Shown here: positions 7,070-14,548 of the stretch, piece after piece
Layout: every line of letters begins with the position of its first letter
Position numbering within the stretch: position 1 is the first letter of the stretch
Origin: JALYJG01 sp033763555
GTDB lineage: Bacteria; Pseudomonadota; Alphaproteobacteria; UBA9219
Assembly (NCBI GenBank): GCA_033763555.1
Contig: JANRKK010000023.1
Coordinates: 1 to 25,056, forward strand
Length of the DNA: 25,056 nt
Reading direction: 5' to 3'
Made by a program: the position numbers and the translations under genes
Notes under the pieces: model-generated
What the model was told of the DNA's origin: nothing
Databases searched by the model: none
Seen by the model: the letters and a program-made list of their open reading frames with translations, nothing else

Positions 7070-7124
7070 GTCATTCCGGAAAATTTGTGAGGCTGCAAGC
7101 CGAGCAAATTTGTCCGGAACCCAG
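7070..7124. repeat. REP-like hairpin element between rplY and pth (left)
   Basis: The element runs from GTCAT to CCAG. Its arms TTCCGGAAAATTTG (7074-7087) and CAAATTTGTCCGGAA (7105-7119) pair over about 14 bp with one bulge. Boundaries match the hairpins at 369-433, but the stem is longer and the loop larger. It ends 22 nt upstream of the preferred pth start, in what would be the pth leader. Confidence 0.7.
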
Positions 7125-7162
7125 TGATACTATCGGATAGAGAGCTGGCAAATCAACGCTGA

Positions 7163-7224
7163 CTGGATCCCGGATAAACTTTCTTTCGCTGCTACGCACC
7201 GAAGAGAAAGTTTTCCGGGATGAC
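7163..7224. repeat. REP-like long hairpin element between rplY and pth (right)
   Basis: CTGG at 7163 and GAC at 7222 bound the unit, which is therefore in the opposite orientation to 7070-7124. The arms ATCCCGGATAAACTTTCT (7167-7184) and AGAAAGTTTTCCGGGAT (7205-7221) pair over about 17 bp with one bulge. It begins 12 nt beyond the rplY stop. No T-run follows on the minus strand, so it is not a classical intrinsic terminator, though it could stabilise the rplY mRNA end or lower pth expression. Confidence 0.7.
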
Positions 7225-7235
7225 GTTGAGTGGGC

Positions 7236-7991
7236 TTACTTCTTATCAGCCTTCTTGGCGTCCTTGGCATCAGCCGCCGGAGCAGCGCCCTTGGCACCTG
7301 CTGCCGGAGCTGCTGCTGCGCCTTCGACCGGAGCCGCGCCTTCAGCGCCCGCTTCGCCTTCAGCCAGGACCGGAGCCGCCGCCGCTGCAGCCGCAGCTGC
7401 CGCCGCTTCGTTCTCAGAACGGATGGCCGACGGAACGGCGATGGTGGCGATGGTGAAGTCCTTTTCATGGGTTGTCGGTTTGACACCTTCGGGGAAGGTG
7501 ATGGCGCTCAGATGCAGCGCATCGTTGATCTGCAAGCCTTCGAGGCTGACCTCGAACTTGTTCGGGATTTTATCCGGCGAACAGGAAACTTCGATCTCGT
7601 GATGCACAACGTTGAGCGTACCGCCGCGCTTAATACCCGGTGACTTATCGGAATTAAGGAAGACGACCGGAACGCCGACGCGCACTTTCGTGCTGGCCGA
7701 TACGCGCAGGAAATCGACATGCAAGGGACGATCCGTGACCGGATCATACTGTACGTCACGCGGCAGAACGCGATGCTTCTTGCCAGCGACGTCGAGGTCG
7801 ATCAGATGCGTAAAAAAACCTGGGGTTTCGATTTGGCGGGTGAGCGCCTTATCTTCAATGACAACAGAAACAGGCGGTTGCTTGTCCCCATAGATTACTG
7901 CAGGGATTTGTCCCTGGCGGCGATATGCGCGTACCGTCCCCTTACCGGCCCGATCGCGCATCCCAGCCGCGAGTGTGGTCACTTGCGTCAT
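7236..7991 (-). CDS. rplY: 50S ribosomal protein L25/general stress protein Ctc
   Basis: This 251-residue protein binds 5S rRNA in the large ribosomal subunit. The N-terminal L25 domain (about 5-95; MRDRAGKGTVRAYRRQGQIP, AVIYGD) and the second beta domain of the CTC/TL5 type (about 100-190; VRVGVPVVFLNSDKSPGIKRGG, HHEIEVSCSPDKIP) are both present, so this is the long two-domain form and not the short enterobacterial L25. The last 65 residues are an Ala/Gly/Glu-rich low-complexity tail ending in Lys-rich KDAKKADKK, common in alphaproteobacteria and probably disordered. It is first in the minus-strand run and upstream of pth. Confidence 0.96.
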   Translation of the reverse strand: MTQVTTLAAGMRDRAGKGTVRAYRRQGQIPAVIYGDKQPPVSVVIEDKALTRQIETPGFFTHLIDLDVAGKKHRVLPRDVQYDPVTDRPLHVDFLRVSASTKVRVGVPVVFLNSDKSPGIKRGGTLNVVHHEIEVSCSPDKIPNKFEVSLEGLQINDALHLSAITFPEGVKPTTHEKDFTIATIAVPSAIRSENEAAAAAAAAAAAPVLAEGEAGAEGAAPVEGAAAAPAAGAKGAAPAADAKDAKKADKK

Positions 7992-8198
7992 GATGCTTCT
8001 CCGTGGCTAAAAATGAAGTCGGCCTCCAGGGGTGCCGACCAAGGCGGCGTCTTTAGCAGCTAAAACGGGCTTTTGGCAAGGGTTACGCACACGGGAAGCG
8101 CATTAACCATAAGAAACAAAGGGCTTGCACTGGATACAAGTTGGATTAGCTTCGTTATGAATTAAAGAACAACCGTATATATGGAAAGGCAATTCATT

Positions 8199-8915
8199 AT
8201 GCTGCACAGCGAAGATCTTGGCCCCGCAAATGGCCCTGAAATACAGAAAGAGATACAAAATGCTAAATCAGGCATCTGCCAAAGACTTCTGAGTTTTGCA
8301 AAGCGCCACCCTATTGTAACAACCGCCACCCTGTCGGCTCTTGGAAGCGCTGCTTTCTTTCCGCTTCGCGTCGTTATTCCAACAGCAATCTCAAGCGTGC
8401 TTTTGCAAGACCGCCTTGCCGATGCCTCTGCGGATATATGGCGGAAAGAAGCGATAAGTGACGGCAAATCATCAATGTTCAAATATAAATTCGATCGCTA
8501 TGGCGATGCCATAATAGGCGCGGGGCTTTTTGCAGCAGTCTTGTATGGCGGTTTTTGGAAGGGACCTACTCTTTTTGCCGAATGGACACACAAAGCCCTA
8601 CAAGCACAGATCAACACCATAGACGATCACGGTTGCCTTGAACTCAACCATCCCTATAAAATGACTGTAGGCGGTACAAATTATACGGTTGTCGTGACCA
8701 GCGCCGAAAATCAGCAGAAGTTTCTACCGGATGGCACGACAGAAGTGACTCACACATTTGAAGCTGAAGCCACTTTTGACATGCCTGCATCTTTCTGGAG
8801 CGATAAATCCGGTACAGAACCCATAACAAGACGGGTGCATATGGCTCCCGTCCGTGAGGGCGAATTTAAAGCAGGACATCGTTCTCCTGAATGCGCACAA
8901 CTTGGGCTGGGGTAA
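8199..8915 (+). CDS. Hypothetical membrane-anchored protein
   Basis: I do not recognise this protein. The ATG at 8199 has GGAAAGG about 8 nt upstream and is preferred (238 residues); an in-frame ATG at 8181 adds six. A polar N-terminus (1-35) is followed by two hydrophobic segments at about 39-69 and 104-123, then a soluble C-terminal domain rich in beta-type sequence (GGTNYTVVVTSAEN, HTFEAEATFDMPASF). The overall plan, short hydrophobic hairpin and then a beta-rich domain with a YTVxV segment, resembles the other hypothetical gene at 22804-23571, although sequence identity is too low to call them homologues. It sits between divergent rplY and rho; the only feature seen in the 207-nt gap upstream is a TTGCAC at 8125. 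Confidence 0.7.
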   Translation: MLHSEDLGPANGPEIQKEIQNAKSGICQRLLSFAKRHPIVTTATLSALGSAAFFPLRVVIPTAISSVLLQDRLADASADIWRKEAISDGKSSMFKYKFDRYGDAIIGAGLFAAVLYGGFWKGPTLFAEWTHKALQAQINTIDDHGCLELNHPYKMTVGGTNYTVVVTSAENQQKFLPDGTTEVTHTFEAEATFDMPASFWSDKSGTEPITRRVHMAPVREGEFKAGHRSPECAQLGLG

Positions 8916-9003
8916 CCATCACTTATCTAACAACCACTTTTATGGTTAACGGGGTATTGCCAGCCCGGCATCCGTAAATAATGCCTAAAAACCCTATGCC
9001 GCA

Positions 9004-9032
9004 TTGACTCCTAGGCCATAATCCATTAGATA
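9004..9032 (+). promoter_or_regulatory. Candidate rho promoter
   Basis: TTGACT (9004-9009) is followed after 17 nt by TAGATA (9027-9032). The -35 is close to consensus and the -10 is weaker. This would leave a leader of about 135 nt before the rho ATG. Long rho leaders that carry autoregulatory termination sites are known in other bacteria. No other feature was recognised in the 260-nt gap 8916-9175. Confidence 0.4.
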
Positions 9033-9175
9033 TTCCTTAACTCCGGTACGGTAGTTTATTCAAACCCGACGATATTTGTCTTCGGACCGGAACCCCACCC
9101 AAAGCGTCAAGGACTATATCTGCCACGGCAGAATCCTCGCGTTAATTTCCTACTCACACCCACACTCAGGTTTCC

Positions 9176-10528
9176 ATGAATTTACGAGAATTGAAGAACA
9201 AGACGCCCGCCGAACTTCTGGCGATGGCCGAAGAATTGCAGATCGAAGGCGCCGGAGCGATGCGCAAACAGGATATGATGTTTGCCATCCTGAAAACCAT
9301 GGGCACGCGCGACGAGACCATTATTTACGGCGATGGCGTGCTGGAAGTCCTGCCGGACGGCTTCGGCTTCCTGCGTTCGCCGGAATCCAACTACCTGCCC
9401 GGCCCCGACGATATTTATGTTTCCCCCAGCCAGGTGCGGAAGTTCAACCTGCGCACTGGCGACACGGTAGAAGGCGAAATCCGTGCACCGAAGGAAGGCG
9501 AACGCTATTTCGCCCTACTCAAAGTCAACAAGATCAATTTTGAAGATCCAGAAAAAGCGCGCCATCGCATCAGCTTCGACAATCTGACGCCGCTGTACCC
9601 GAACCAGCATCTGAAGCTGGAAATGCCGGACCCGACCAAGAAAGAGTACACAACGCGGATCATTGATTTGATCTCGCCGCTCGGCAAAGGTCAGCGTGGC
9701 CTGATCGTGGCACCTCCGCGTACCGGTAAGACGGTGATGATGCAGAATGTCGCGCACGCCATCACGACCAACCACCCGGAAGTCTATCTGATCGTTCTGT
9801 TGATCGACGAACGTCCCGAAGAAGTCACGGACATGGCTCGCTCGGTGAAGGGCGAGGTTATCAGCTCGACCTTCGATGAGCCCGCTACGCGCCACGTTCA
9901 GGTCGCCGAAATGGTCATCGAAAAGGCCAAGCGCCTGGTGGAACATAAACGCGATGTTGTTATCCTGCTGGATTCCATCACGCGCCTCGGCCGTGCCTAC
10001 AACACGGTTGTGCCATCGTCCGGCAAGGTGTTGACAGGCGGTGTCGATGCCAACGCCCTGCAGCGCCCCAAGCGCTTCTTCGGTGCCGCGCGCAACATCG
10101 AGGAAGGTGGTTCGCTGACCATCATCGCGACAGCCCTGATCGATACCGGAAGCCGCATGGACGAAGTGATCTTTGAAGAATTCAAAGGCACAGGTAATTC
10201 AGAAATTATCCTCGACCGCAAGCTGTCCGACCGCCGCACCTTCCCCGCCATCGACATCACCAAGTCCGGCACGCGTAAGGAAGAATTGCTGGTCGACAAG
10301 GGCACCATGTCAAAGATGTGGGTGCTGCGCCGCGTCCTGCTGCCCATGGGCGTCACGGATGCGATGGAGTTCCTGCTCGACAAGCTCAAATACTCGAAGA
10401 CCAACGCGGATTTCTTCGACAGCATGAGCAGCCAGGGCGGCAATGATAGCGGCGGTACAACAGTCGAGCGCAAGCCCTCTGTCACGCGCCGTTCCTCCTC
10501 GGGCTCGACGAACAGCAACAACGACTAA
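9176..10528 (+). CDS. rho: Transcription termination factor Rho
   Basis: Rho is a hexameric RNA-dependent ATPase that ends transcription at C-rich sites. Domains are the N-terminal helical domain MNLRELKNKTPAELLAMAEEL, the cold-shock RNA-binding fold (about 48-120, with GDGVLEVLPDGFGFLRS), and the RecA-type motor with Walker A APPRTGKT (179-186), DERPEEVTDM, the Walker B region VVILLDSITRLGRAYN and the GGVDANALQRPKRFFGAARN Q/R-loop. The core ends near LKYSKTNADFFDSM, as in E. coli. A further 30 or so residues, rich in Ser, Gly, Asn and Thr (420-450), form an extra tail. No ribosome-binding site is obvious (CAGGTTTCC precedes the ATG). Confidence 0.97.
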   Translation: MNLRELKNKTPAELLAMAEELQIEGAGAMRKQDMMFAILKTMGTRDETIIYGDGVLEVLPDGFGFLRSPESNYLPGPDDIYVSPSQVRKFNLRTGDTVEGEIRAPKEGERYFALLKVNKINFEDPEKARHRISFDNLTPLYPNQHLKLEMPDPTKKEYTTRIIDLISPLGKGQRGLIVAPPRTGKTVMMQNVAHAITTNHPEVYLIVLLIDERPEEVTDMARSVKGEVISSTFDEPATRHVQVAEMVIEKAKRLVEHKRDVVILLDSITRLGRAYNTVVPSSGKVLTGGVDANALQRPKRFFGAARNIEEGGSLTIIATALIDTGSRMDEVIFEEFKGTGNSEIILDRKLSDRRTFPAIDITKSGTRKEELLVDKGTMSKMWVLRRVLLPMGVTDAMEFLLDKLKYSKTNADFFDSMSSQGGNDSGGTTVERKPSVTRRSSSGSTNSNND

Positions 10529-10549
10529 TTTTGTTTTTTCCGGCTGGTT

Positions 10550-10579
10550 TTGACGAACCCGCAGGCCCTGCCCTATGAT
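10550..10579 (+). promoter_or_regulatory. Sigma-70-type promoter ahead of the PCuAC-like gene
   Basis: TTGACG (10550-10555) and TATGAT (10574-10579) are each one base from consensus and are separated by 18 nt. The start point would fall about 25 nt before the ATG at 10612. GGAG at 10602-10605 is the ribosome-binding site. It probably drives the three-gene run to queH. Confidence 0.6.
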
Positions 10580-10611
10580 GGCGCCTGCTTTCGTAACCTG
10601 CGGAGAAAAAC

Positions 10612-11163
10612 ATGCGCCTGTTCCCTGCCCTTCTGGCTGTTTTCCTGCTGGCCGCCGCACCGCTTTATGCCGCTGGCAAATCTGCAACTGCCAAGAGCAC
10701 AGCCAAGGAAGCATCTGCGCCCGCTGCAGCTCCCGCATCAAACGAACCGCCCGCAGGCTATACCCCCAGCCCCGCCAAAGGCGGCACCGTCAAAGCCGGA
10801 AATATTGAAATCAGCGATATTTCGACATCGGAAATGGCGGACGGAAAAATCGACGTCTATATGGAAATCGATAACGAAGGCAAGGTACCGGACGCCCTGG
10901 TCAGTGCTGAGACGCCGATCTCCGACCATGTGGTGATGGTGACCATCGAAGACAAAAAGGAAACCGAAGCGCCGCTGATGATCGAGCTGCCCGCAGGCAA
11001 ATCCGCTGAATTCAAGGAAAAGAAAAACGCCCTGCGCATCAAAGGCATTAAAAAGAGCCTAAAGGAAGGCGACAAATTTCAGTTGATGCTGCATTTCCGC
11101 AGTGCGCCGAACGCGGTCTTCGACATTACCGTGCGGCGCAAAAAGTCTTTCTTCAATTGGTAA
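10612..11163 (+). CDS. Exported PCuAC-like (DUF461) protein with altered metal site
   Basis: The 183-residue protein has a signal peptide (MRLFPALLAVFLLAAAPLYA, cut likely after residue 20), an Ala/Pro/Lys-rich linker (21-60) and a cupredoxin-like domain resembling periplasmic copper chaperone PCu(A)C. Family-like features are VYMEIDNEGKVPDALVSAE (82-100), H106/M109, IELPAGKSAEFK (124-135) and LKEGDKFQLMLHF (150-162). PCu(A)C proteins bind Cu(I) through a second His-x-Met pair in an 'LHVMLMG' strand. Here that strand reads NALRIKG, so the pair is absent. The protein may therefore not carry copper in the usual way. It is followed 17 nt later by an MFS transporter. Confidence 0.65.
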   Translation: MRLFPALLAVFLLAAAPLYAAGKSATAKSTAKEASAPAAAPASNEPPAGYTPSPAKGGTVKAGNIEISDISTSEMADGKIDVYMEIDNEGKVPDALVSAETPISDHVVMVTIEDKKETEAPLMIELPAGKSAEFKEKKNALRIKGIKKSLKEGDKFQLMLHFRSAPNAVFDITVRRKKSFFNW

Positions 11164-11180
11164 TATAAAAATCATTCACC

Positions 11181-12425
11181 ATGAGCGCCCAGGCCAATCA
11201 AAGAACTCATACAAGTATTTTTAACACAACTCTTTTGGTTGTCGGGCTTGGCTACTGCATCGACGCTTTCGACCTGTTTCTTTATAATGCCCTTCGCGTT
11301 TCGAGCCTACGCGATCTTGGCCTTGAAGGCGATGCGCTGACAAAAGCCGGATTGTATATTCTCAATCTTCAAATTGTTGGCATGCTGATTGGCGGTTTAT
11401 TATGGGGCATTCTTGGTGATAAGATTGGACGCAAAAAAGCACTTATCGGTTCTGTTTTGCTCTATTCGCTTGGCTCACTGGGATGCGCTTTTATTACAAA
11501 CGTAGAATTGTACGCCCTTCTGCGTTTTCTCACCGGAATAGGACTTGCTGGAGAAATGGGACTCGGCGCCGTTCTTGTTGCTGAAACAGTTTCCGACCGA
11601 CAAAGAGGTTGGGGCGTCGCGCTTTATGCGCTTTTTGCTTATGTCGGTATTGTTGCCGCCAATCTCCTTGGCAGCTGGTTACCGTGGCGAACCTGTTACG
11701 CGATAGGCGGAGCGATTGGCCTCTTCCTTCTTTTCGGACGGATGGTGCTTTTTGAATCCGGCCTATATGAACAGCTTCTGCACACAACAAAAGTCGCGCG
11801 CGGTTCACTAAAACTGTTACTGAAAAAGCCTGATCTCCTGAAACGCTGGCTTTGCTGCATCTTCTTTACCATGCCGTATTTCTATACGGTCAATCTACTC
11901 ATAACGCTGGCCCCCGAATTTGGCAAAGCTGTAGGCGTATCAGTTCCCATCAAAGCCCCGACGGCCTTGATGCTGTGGTCAGGATCGGCTTTTTTCGGAA
12001 CAATTCTGGCGGCAATCGTAAGCCGTATGCTGCAACGGCGTATATTAGCTATCGCCATTTATCTTGTGATTAACCTCATGCTTTCCGCTTGGTATCTGAT
12101 GCAAAATCAACCGAGTGAAATCGGTTTCTATATGATATGTGCCGTCACGGGCTTGGCAAATTTCTTTGTGCTGGAACTTTATGTTGCCATTGAACAATTT
12201 GGAACAAATATGCGTGCAACGGGTGGCACTTCGGCTCTCAGCATTGGCCGTTCTACCCTGGTTATTACCAATTCAGTTTTCCTGGCTTTGCGCGCTTCTG
12301 GCGTCGATATTCTGTCCGCCGCGGCATGGACAGGGGCCGGAGCTTATATTATTGGTTTCATTTGCTTGCTCGGTCTGCGTGAGACTTATCACCAAAGCAT
12401 GGATTTTCTGGAAGAAAGAAAATGA
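11181..12425 (+). CDS. Major facilitator superfamily transporter
   Basis: This 414-residue integral membrane protein has about 12 hydrophobic segments. The MFS loop 2-3 motif is clear (WGILGDKIGRKKALIG, about 74-89), and AETVSDRQRGWG resembles the motif after helix 4-5. A central cytoplasmic loop, about residues 195-220, separates the halves. Substrate cannot be deduced; the look is that of the sugar/metabolite:H+ symporter subfamily. Its stop overlaps the queH start in an ATGA junction (12422-12425), so the two are translationally coupled. That makes a queuosine-related substrate a possibility, and a link to the copper-chaperone-like gene upstream another. No good ribosome-binding site is seen ahead of the ATG. 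Confidence 0.85.
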   Translation: MSAQANQRTHTSIFNTTLLVVGLGYCIDAFDLFLYNALRVSSLRDLGLEGDALTKAGLYILNLQIVGMLIGGLLWGILGDKIGRKKALIGSVLLYSLGSLGCAFITNVELYALLRFLTGIGLAGEMGLGAVLVAETVSDRQRGWGVALYALFAYVGIVAANLLGSWLPWRTCYAIGGAIGLFLLFGRMVLFESGLYEQLLHTTKVARGSLKLLLKKPDLLKRWLCCIFFTMPYFYTVNLLITLAPEFGKAVGVSVPIKAPTALMLWSGSAFFGTILAAIVSRMLQRRILAIAIYLVINLMLSAWYLMQNQPSEIGFYMICAVTGLANFFVLELYVAIEQFGTNMRATGGTSALSIGRSTLVITNSVFLALRASGVDILSAAAWTGAGAYIIGFICLLGLRETYHQSMDFLEERK

Positions 12426-13075
12426 CCGAACGCATCCAACTCCCCGTCCCCGAAGGCATCGACAGGGTACTGCTGCATTCCTGCTGTGCGCCCTGTTCGG
12501 GCGAGGTGATGGAGGCCATGCAGGCCAGCGGGTTGGATATCACCATCTATTTCTATAATCCCAATATTCATCCGCGCGAAGAATATGAAATCCGCAAGAG
12601 CGAGAATATCCGCTTCGCCGAGAAGATGGGCATTCCCTTCATCGATGCCGACTACGACAGTGACAACTGGTTCGCGCGCGTCAAAGGCATGGAATGGGAA
12701 CCCGAGCGCGGCAAGCGCTGCACCGAATGTTTCGACATGCGGTTCGAGCGTACCGCTCTCTATGCCCACGAAAACGGCTTTAACCTGTTCACCTCATGCC
12801 TCGGCATTTCACGCTGGAAAGATATGGAGCAGATCAATGGCTGCGGTCATCGCGCGGCCGGACGATACGATGGGTTGAGCTATTGGGATTATAACTGGCG
12901 CAAGAATAACGGCTCCAACCGCATGATCGAAATTTCCAAGCGCGAAGCGTTTTACCAACAGGAATATTGCGGCTGCATCTACTCCCTGCGCGACACCAAC
13001 AAACACCGCCGTGAAACCGGGCGCGGAAATATTGAGATCGGAGTGAATTATTACAGTCAGGACGTGGGCGTTTAA
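12422..13075 (+). CDS. queH: Epoxyqueuosine reductase QueH
   Basis: QueH (formerly DUF208) catalyses reduction of epoxyqueuosine to queuosine in the tRNA wobble position, the last step of Q synthesis, with an iron-sulfur centre, and replaces the unrelated QueG. The 217-residue protein carries the family cysteines: HSCCAPC (C21, C22, C25), KRCTECFDMR (C100, C103), SCLGISRWKD (C126) and EYCGCIYS (C183, C185). The block YNPNIHPREEYEIRK is also typical. It starts within the last codons of the MFS gene (4-nt overlap). No queC, queD, queE, queF, tgt or queA is in the window. Its TAA stop shares bases with the convergent ymdB-like gene. Confidence 0.93.
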   Translation: MTERIQLPVPEGIDRVLLHSCCAPCSGEVMEAMQASGLDITIYFYNPNIHPREEYEIRKSENIRFAEKMGIPFIDADYDSDNWFARVKGMEWEPERGKRCTECFDMRFERTALYAHENGFNLFTSCLGISRWKDMEQINGCGHRAAGRYDGLSYWDYNWRKNNGSNRMIEISKREAFYQQEYCGCIYSLRDTNKHRRETGRGNIEIGVNYYSQDVGV

Positions 13076-13884
13076 GGGATTTGTTCCTTTAATCTTCCGC
13101 CAACCCTCACCGACTCAATGCTTTTGGTTAACCCTGTCGCATCGTCGGTCACGATAAACGCGCCGCAGATTGTGGCTTCGCCTTCGGCGGGTGCGAGGCG
13201 TTCGCCGGGAACCTTGCGTGTGAATTTCCAAACCGCTAATTCCTTCTTCATGCCAATGACGCTGTCATAATCGCCGCACATACCTGCATCCGTCTGATAG
13301 GCCGTGCCTTTCGGAAAAATCTGTGCATCGGCCGTGGGAATATGCGTATGCGTACCGATAACAGCGGAAACGCGACCATCCACCACATGCGCGAAAGCCA
13401 TCTTCTCGGACGAGGCTTCGCCATGAAAATCCACCACGATCGCCTGAACGGATGAACCCAGCCGATGCTGCGCCAGCAATTTCTCTACTGTGGCAAAGGG
13501 ATCGTCCAGCACGGGCTCCATGAACAAGCGGGCCATAATATTGGCGATCAAAATTTTCCGTCCGTCCGGCAACGTATGGAGATAAAAACCACGTCCCGGC
13601 GTGCCTTCGGGGAAATTCAGAGGCCGCAGCAGGCGCGGGTCGCTGTCAATCGTTCCGACCAGTTCCTTCTGCCCCCAGATGTGGTTTCCGGTCGTCAGGC
13701 AATCGATGCCCAGTGCATAAAATTCCTGCGCCAGTTTGGTGGTGATGCCAAACCCGGCAGCGGCGTTTTCAGCATTGGCGATGATAACGTCCGGCTTCAG
13801 ACGAGTCTTCAGGCCCGGTAGATGCTTTGCCAGCCCGTCGCGCCCGCTGCGCCCCATCACATCGCCAAAGAAAAGAATACGCAT
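13072..13884 (-). CDS. YmdB-like metallophosphoesterase (TIGR00282 family)
   Basis: The ATG at 13884 gives 270 residues and begins MRILFFGDVMGRSGRDGL; upstream GTG (13911) adds nine residues unlikely to be real. Metal-binding motifs of the family are visible: FFGDVMG (D8), NAENAAAGFGIT, TTGNHIWGQKEL, DFHGEASSEKMAF and IGTHTHIPTADAQ. Bacillus YmdB is a cyclic-nucleotide phosphodiesterase affecting biofilm and sporulation decisions; the proteobacterial role is not established. In many alphaproteobacteria this gene lies near ygfA and yebC, which are absent here. It is convergent with queH, overlapping by 4 nt. Confidence 0.93.
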   Translation of the reverse strand: MRILFFGDVMGRSGRDGLAKHLPGLKTRLKPDVIIANAENAAAGFGITTKLAQEFYALGIDCLTTGNHIWGQKELVGTIDSDPRLLRPLNFPEGTPGRGFYLHTLPDGRKILIANIMARLFMEPVLDDPFATVEKLLAQHRLGSSVQAIVVDFHGEASSEKMAFAHVVDGRVSAVIGTHTHIPTADAQIFPKGTAYQTDAGMCGDYDSVIGMKKELAVWKFTRKVPGERLAPAEGEATICGAFIVTDDATGLTKSIESVRVGGRLKEQIP

Positions 13885-13918
13885 GTCATCTTCTAGAACA
13901 ATTCTTATCACAATGGAA

Positions 13919-14046
13919 TTCCCTCCCCCTCGTGAGGAGGGTTGGGGAGGGGGGAGATACGCTGGAGATCAAGGCTCAGACCTTCAGAGTCCTAATCCAA
14001 GCCTCGCTCCCCCACCCCTGACCCCTCCCACGGAGGGGAGGGGAAA
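13919..14046. repeat. GC-rich inverted repeat pair (REP/MITE-like)
   Basis: Two related G/C-tract elements face each other. The left one (about 13919-13955) reads TTCCCTCCCCCTCGTGAGGA and onward, with an internal CCTC-GTGA-GAGG-type hairpin. The right one (about 14007-14046), read on the opposite strand, starts TTCCCCTCCCCTCCGTGGGA. They are separated by about 50 nt of unrelated sequence. Similar 'CCCCTCCCCAACCC' intergenic elements are widespread in rhizobia and relatives. The unit occupies the gap between divergent ymdB-like and DUF2946 genes, so it may affect both. Confidence 0.7.
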
Positions 14047-14101
14047 TCTATTGCATTAACGCCATTGCCATTCCCACCAAGCCTTGTATACAGACAGTCT
14101 C

Positions 14102-14482
14102 ATGCACGCCCCCCGGACGACCCCTGTACAAATATTTTTTGCCTGGCTGGTGCTGGCAGCGCTTGTCCTGCGGGGACTTGTTCCCGTCGGCTATATGCCG
14201 GATTTTTCCGGCAAGTCGGCTTTGCCATCCATCGCCATATGCGGCGGCAAAGCGCATAGCAGCAATGCGCCGCTGAAAGATTCCGGCACGCCGAGCCACC
14301 ATCAGGACGCCCCTTGTCTCTTTGCTTTTAATAAAAGCTTTTCCCTTGAAAGCGTGAAGCCACCTGCTCTTGCGGTTCTGGCTTTGGTTTTCAGCATGGC
14401 GCTTGCCTTTGCCGCTCTAGTTCTCGAACGGCAACGTCTCTTCGGTAACGCCTCATCCCGCTCGCCGCCAACACACTCCTGA
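14102..14482 (+). CDS. DUF2946-like membrane protein
   Basis: The ATG at 14102 gives 126 residues; a TTG at 14084 would add six. A first hydrophobic segment (about 9-25) leads into RGLVPVGYMPD, the conserved motif of DUF2946, then AICGG (Cys near 48), a His/Ser-rich loop with SHHQDAPCLFAF (a CxFA motif typical of the family) and a second hydrophobic helix (about 88-112). DUF2946 proteins often lie beside copper-resistance or TonB-receptor genes, and their Cys/His-bearing loop would face the periplasm. Next genes on the same strand are the cysteine-motif barrel and a TlpA-like thioredoxin. An 8-bp palindrome TGTATACA occurs at 14086-14093 just upstream. Confidence 0.7.
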   Translation: MHAPRTTPVQIFFAWLVLAALVLRGLVPVGYMPDFSGKSALPSIAICGGKAHSSNAPLKDSGTPSHHQDAPCLFAFNKSFSLESVKPPALAVLALVFSMALAFAALVLERQRLFGNASSRSPPTHS

Positions 14483-14548
14483 TTGGCACGCGTGCATTGT
14501 CGGTGCGTCGCGAGGCGCACTCTGTTTTACCCCCATCAGGAGATATGT

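Noticed and set aside
7163..7224. Intrinsic terminator for rplY
   Set aside because: The stem is strong but no T-run follows on the minus strand, and its ends match the REP-like family.
7220..7643. Plus-strand frames over the rplY tail encoding Ala-, Pro- or Arg-rich peptides
   Set aside because: They arise from the repetitive GC-rich codons of the Ala-rich L25/CTC tail and have no independent support.
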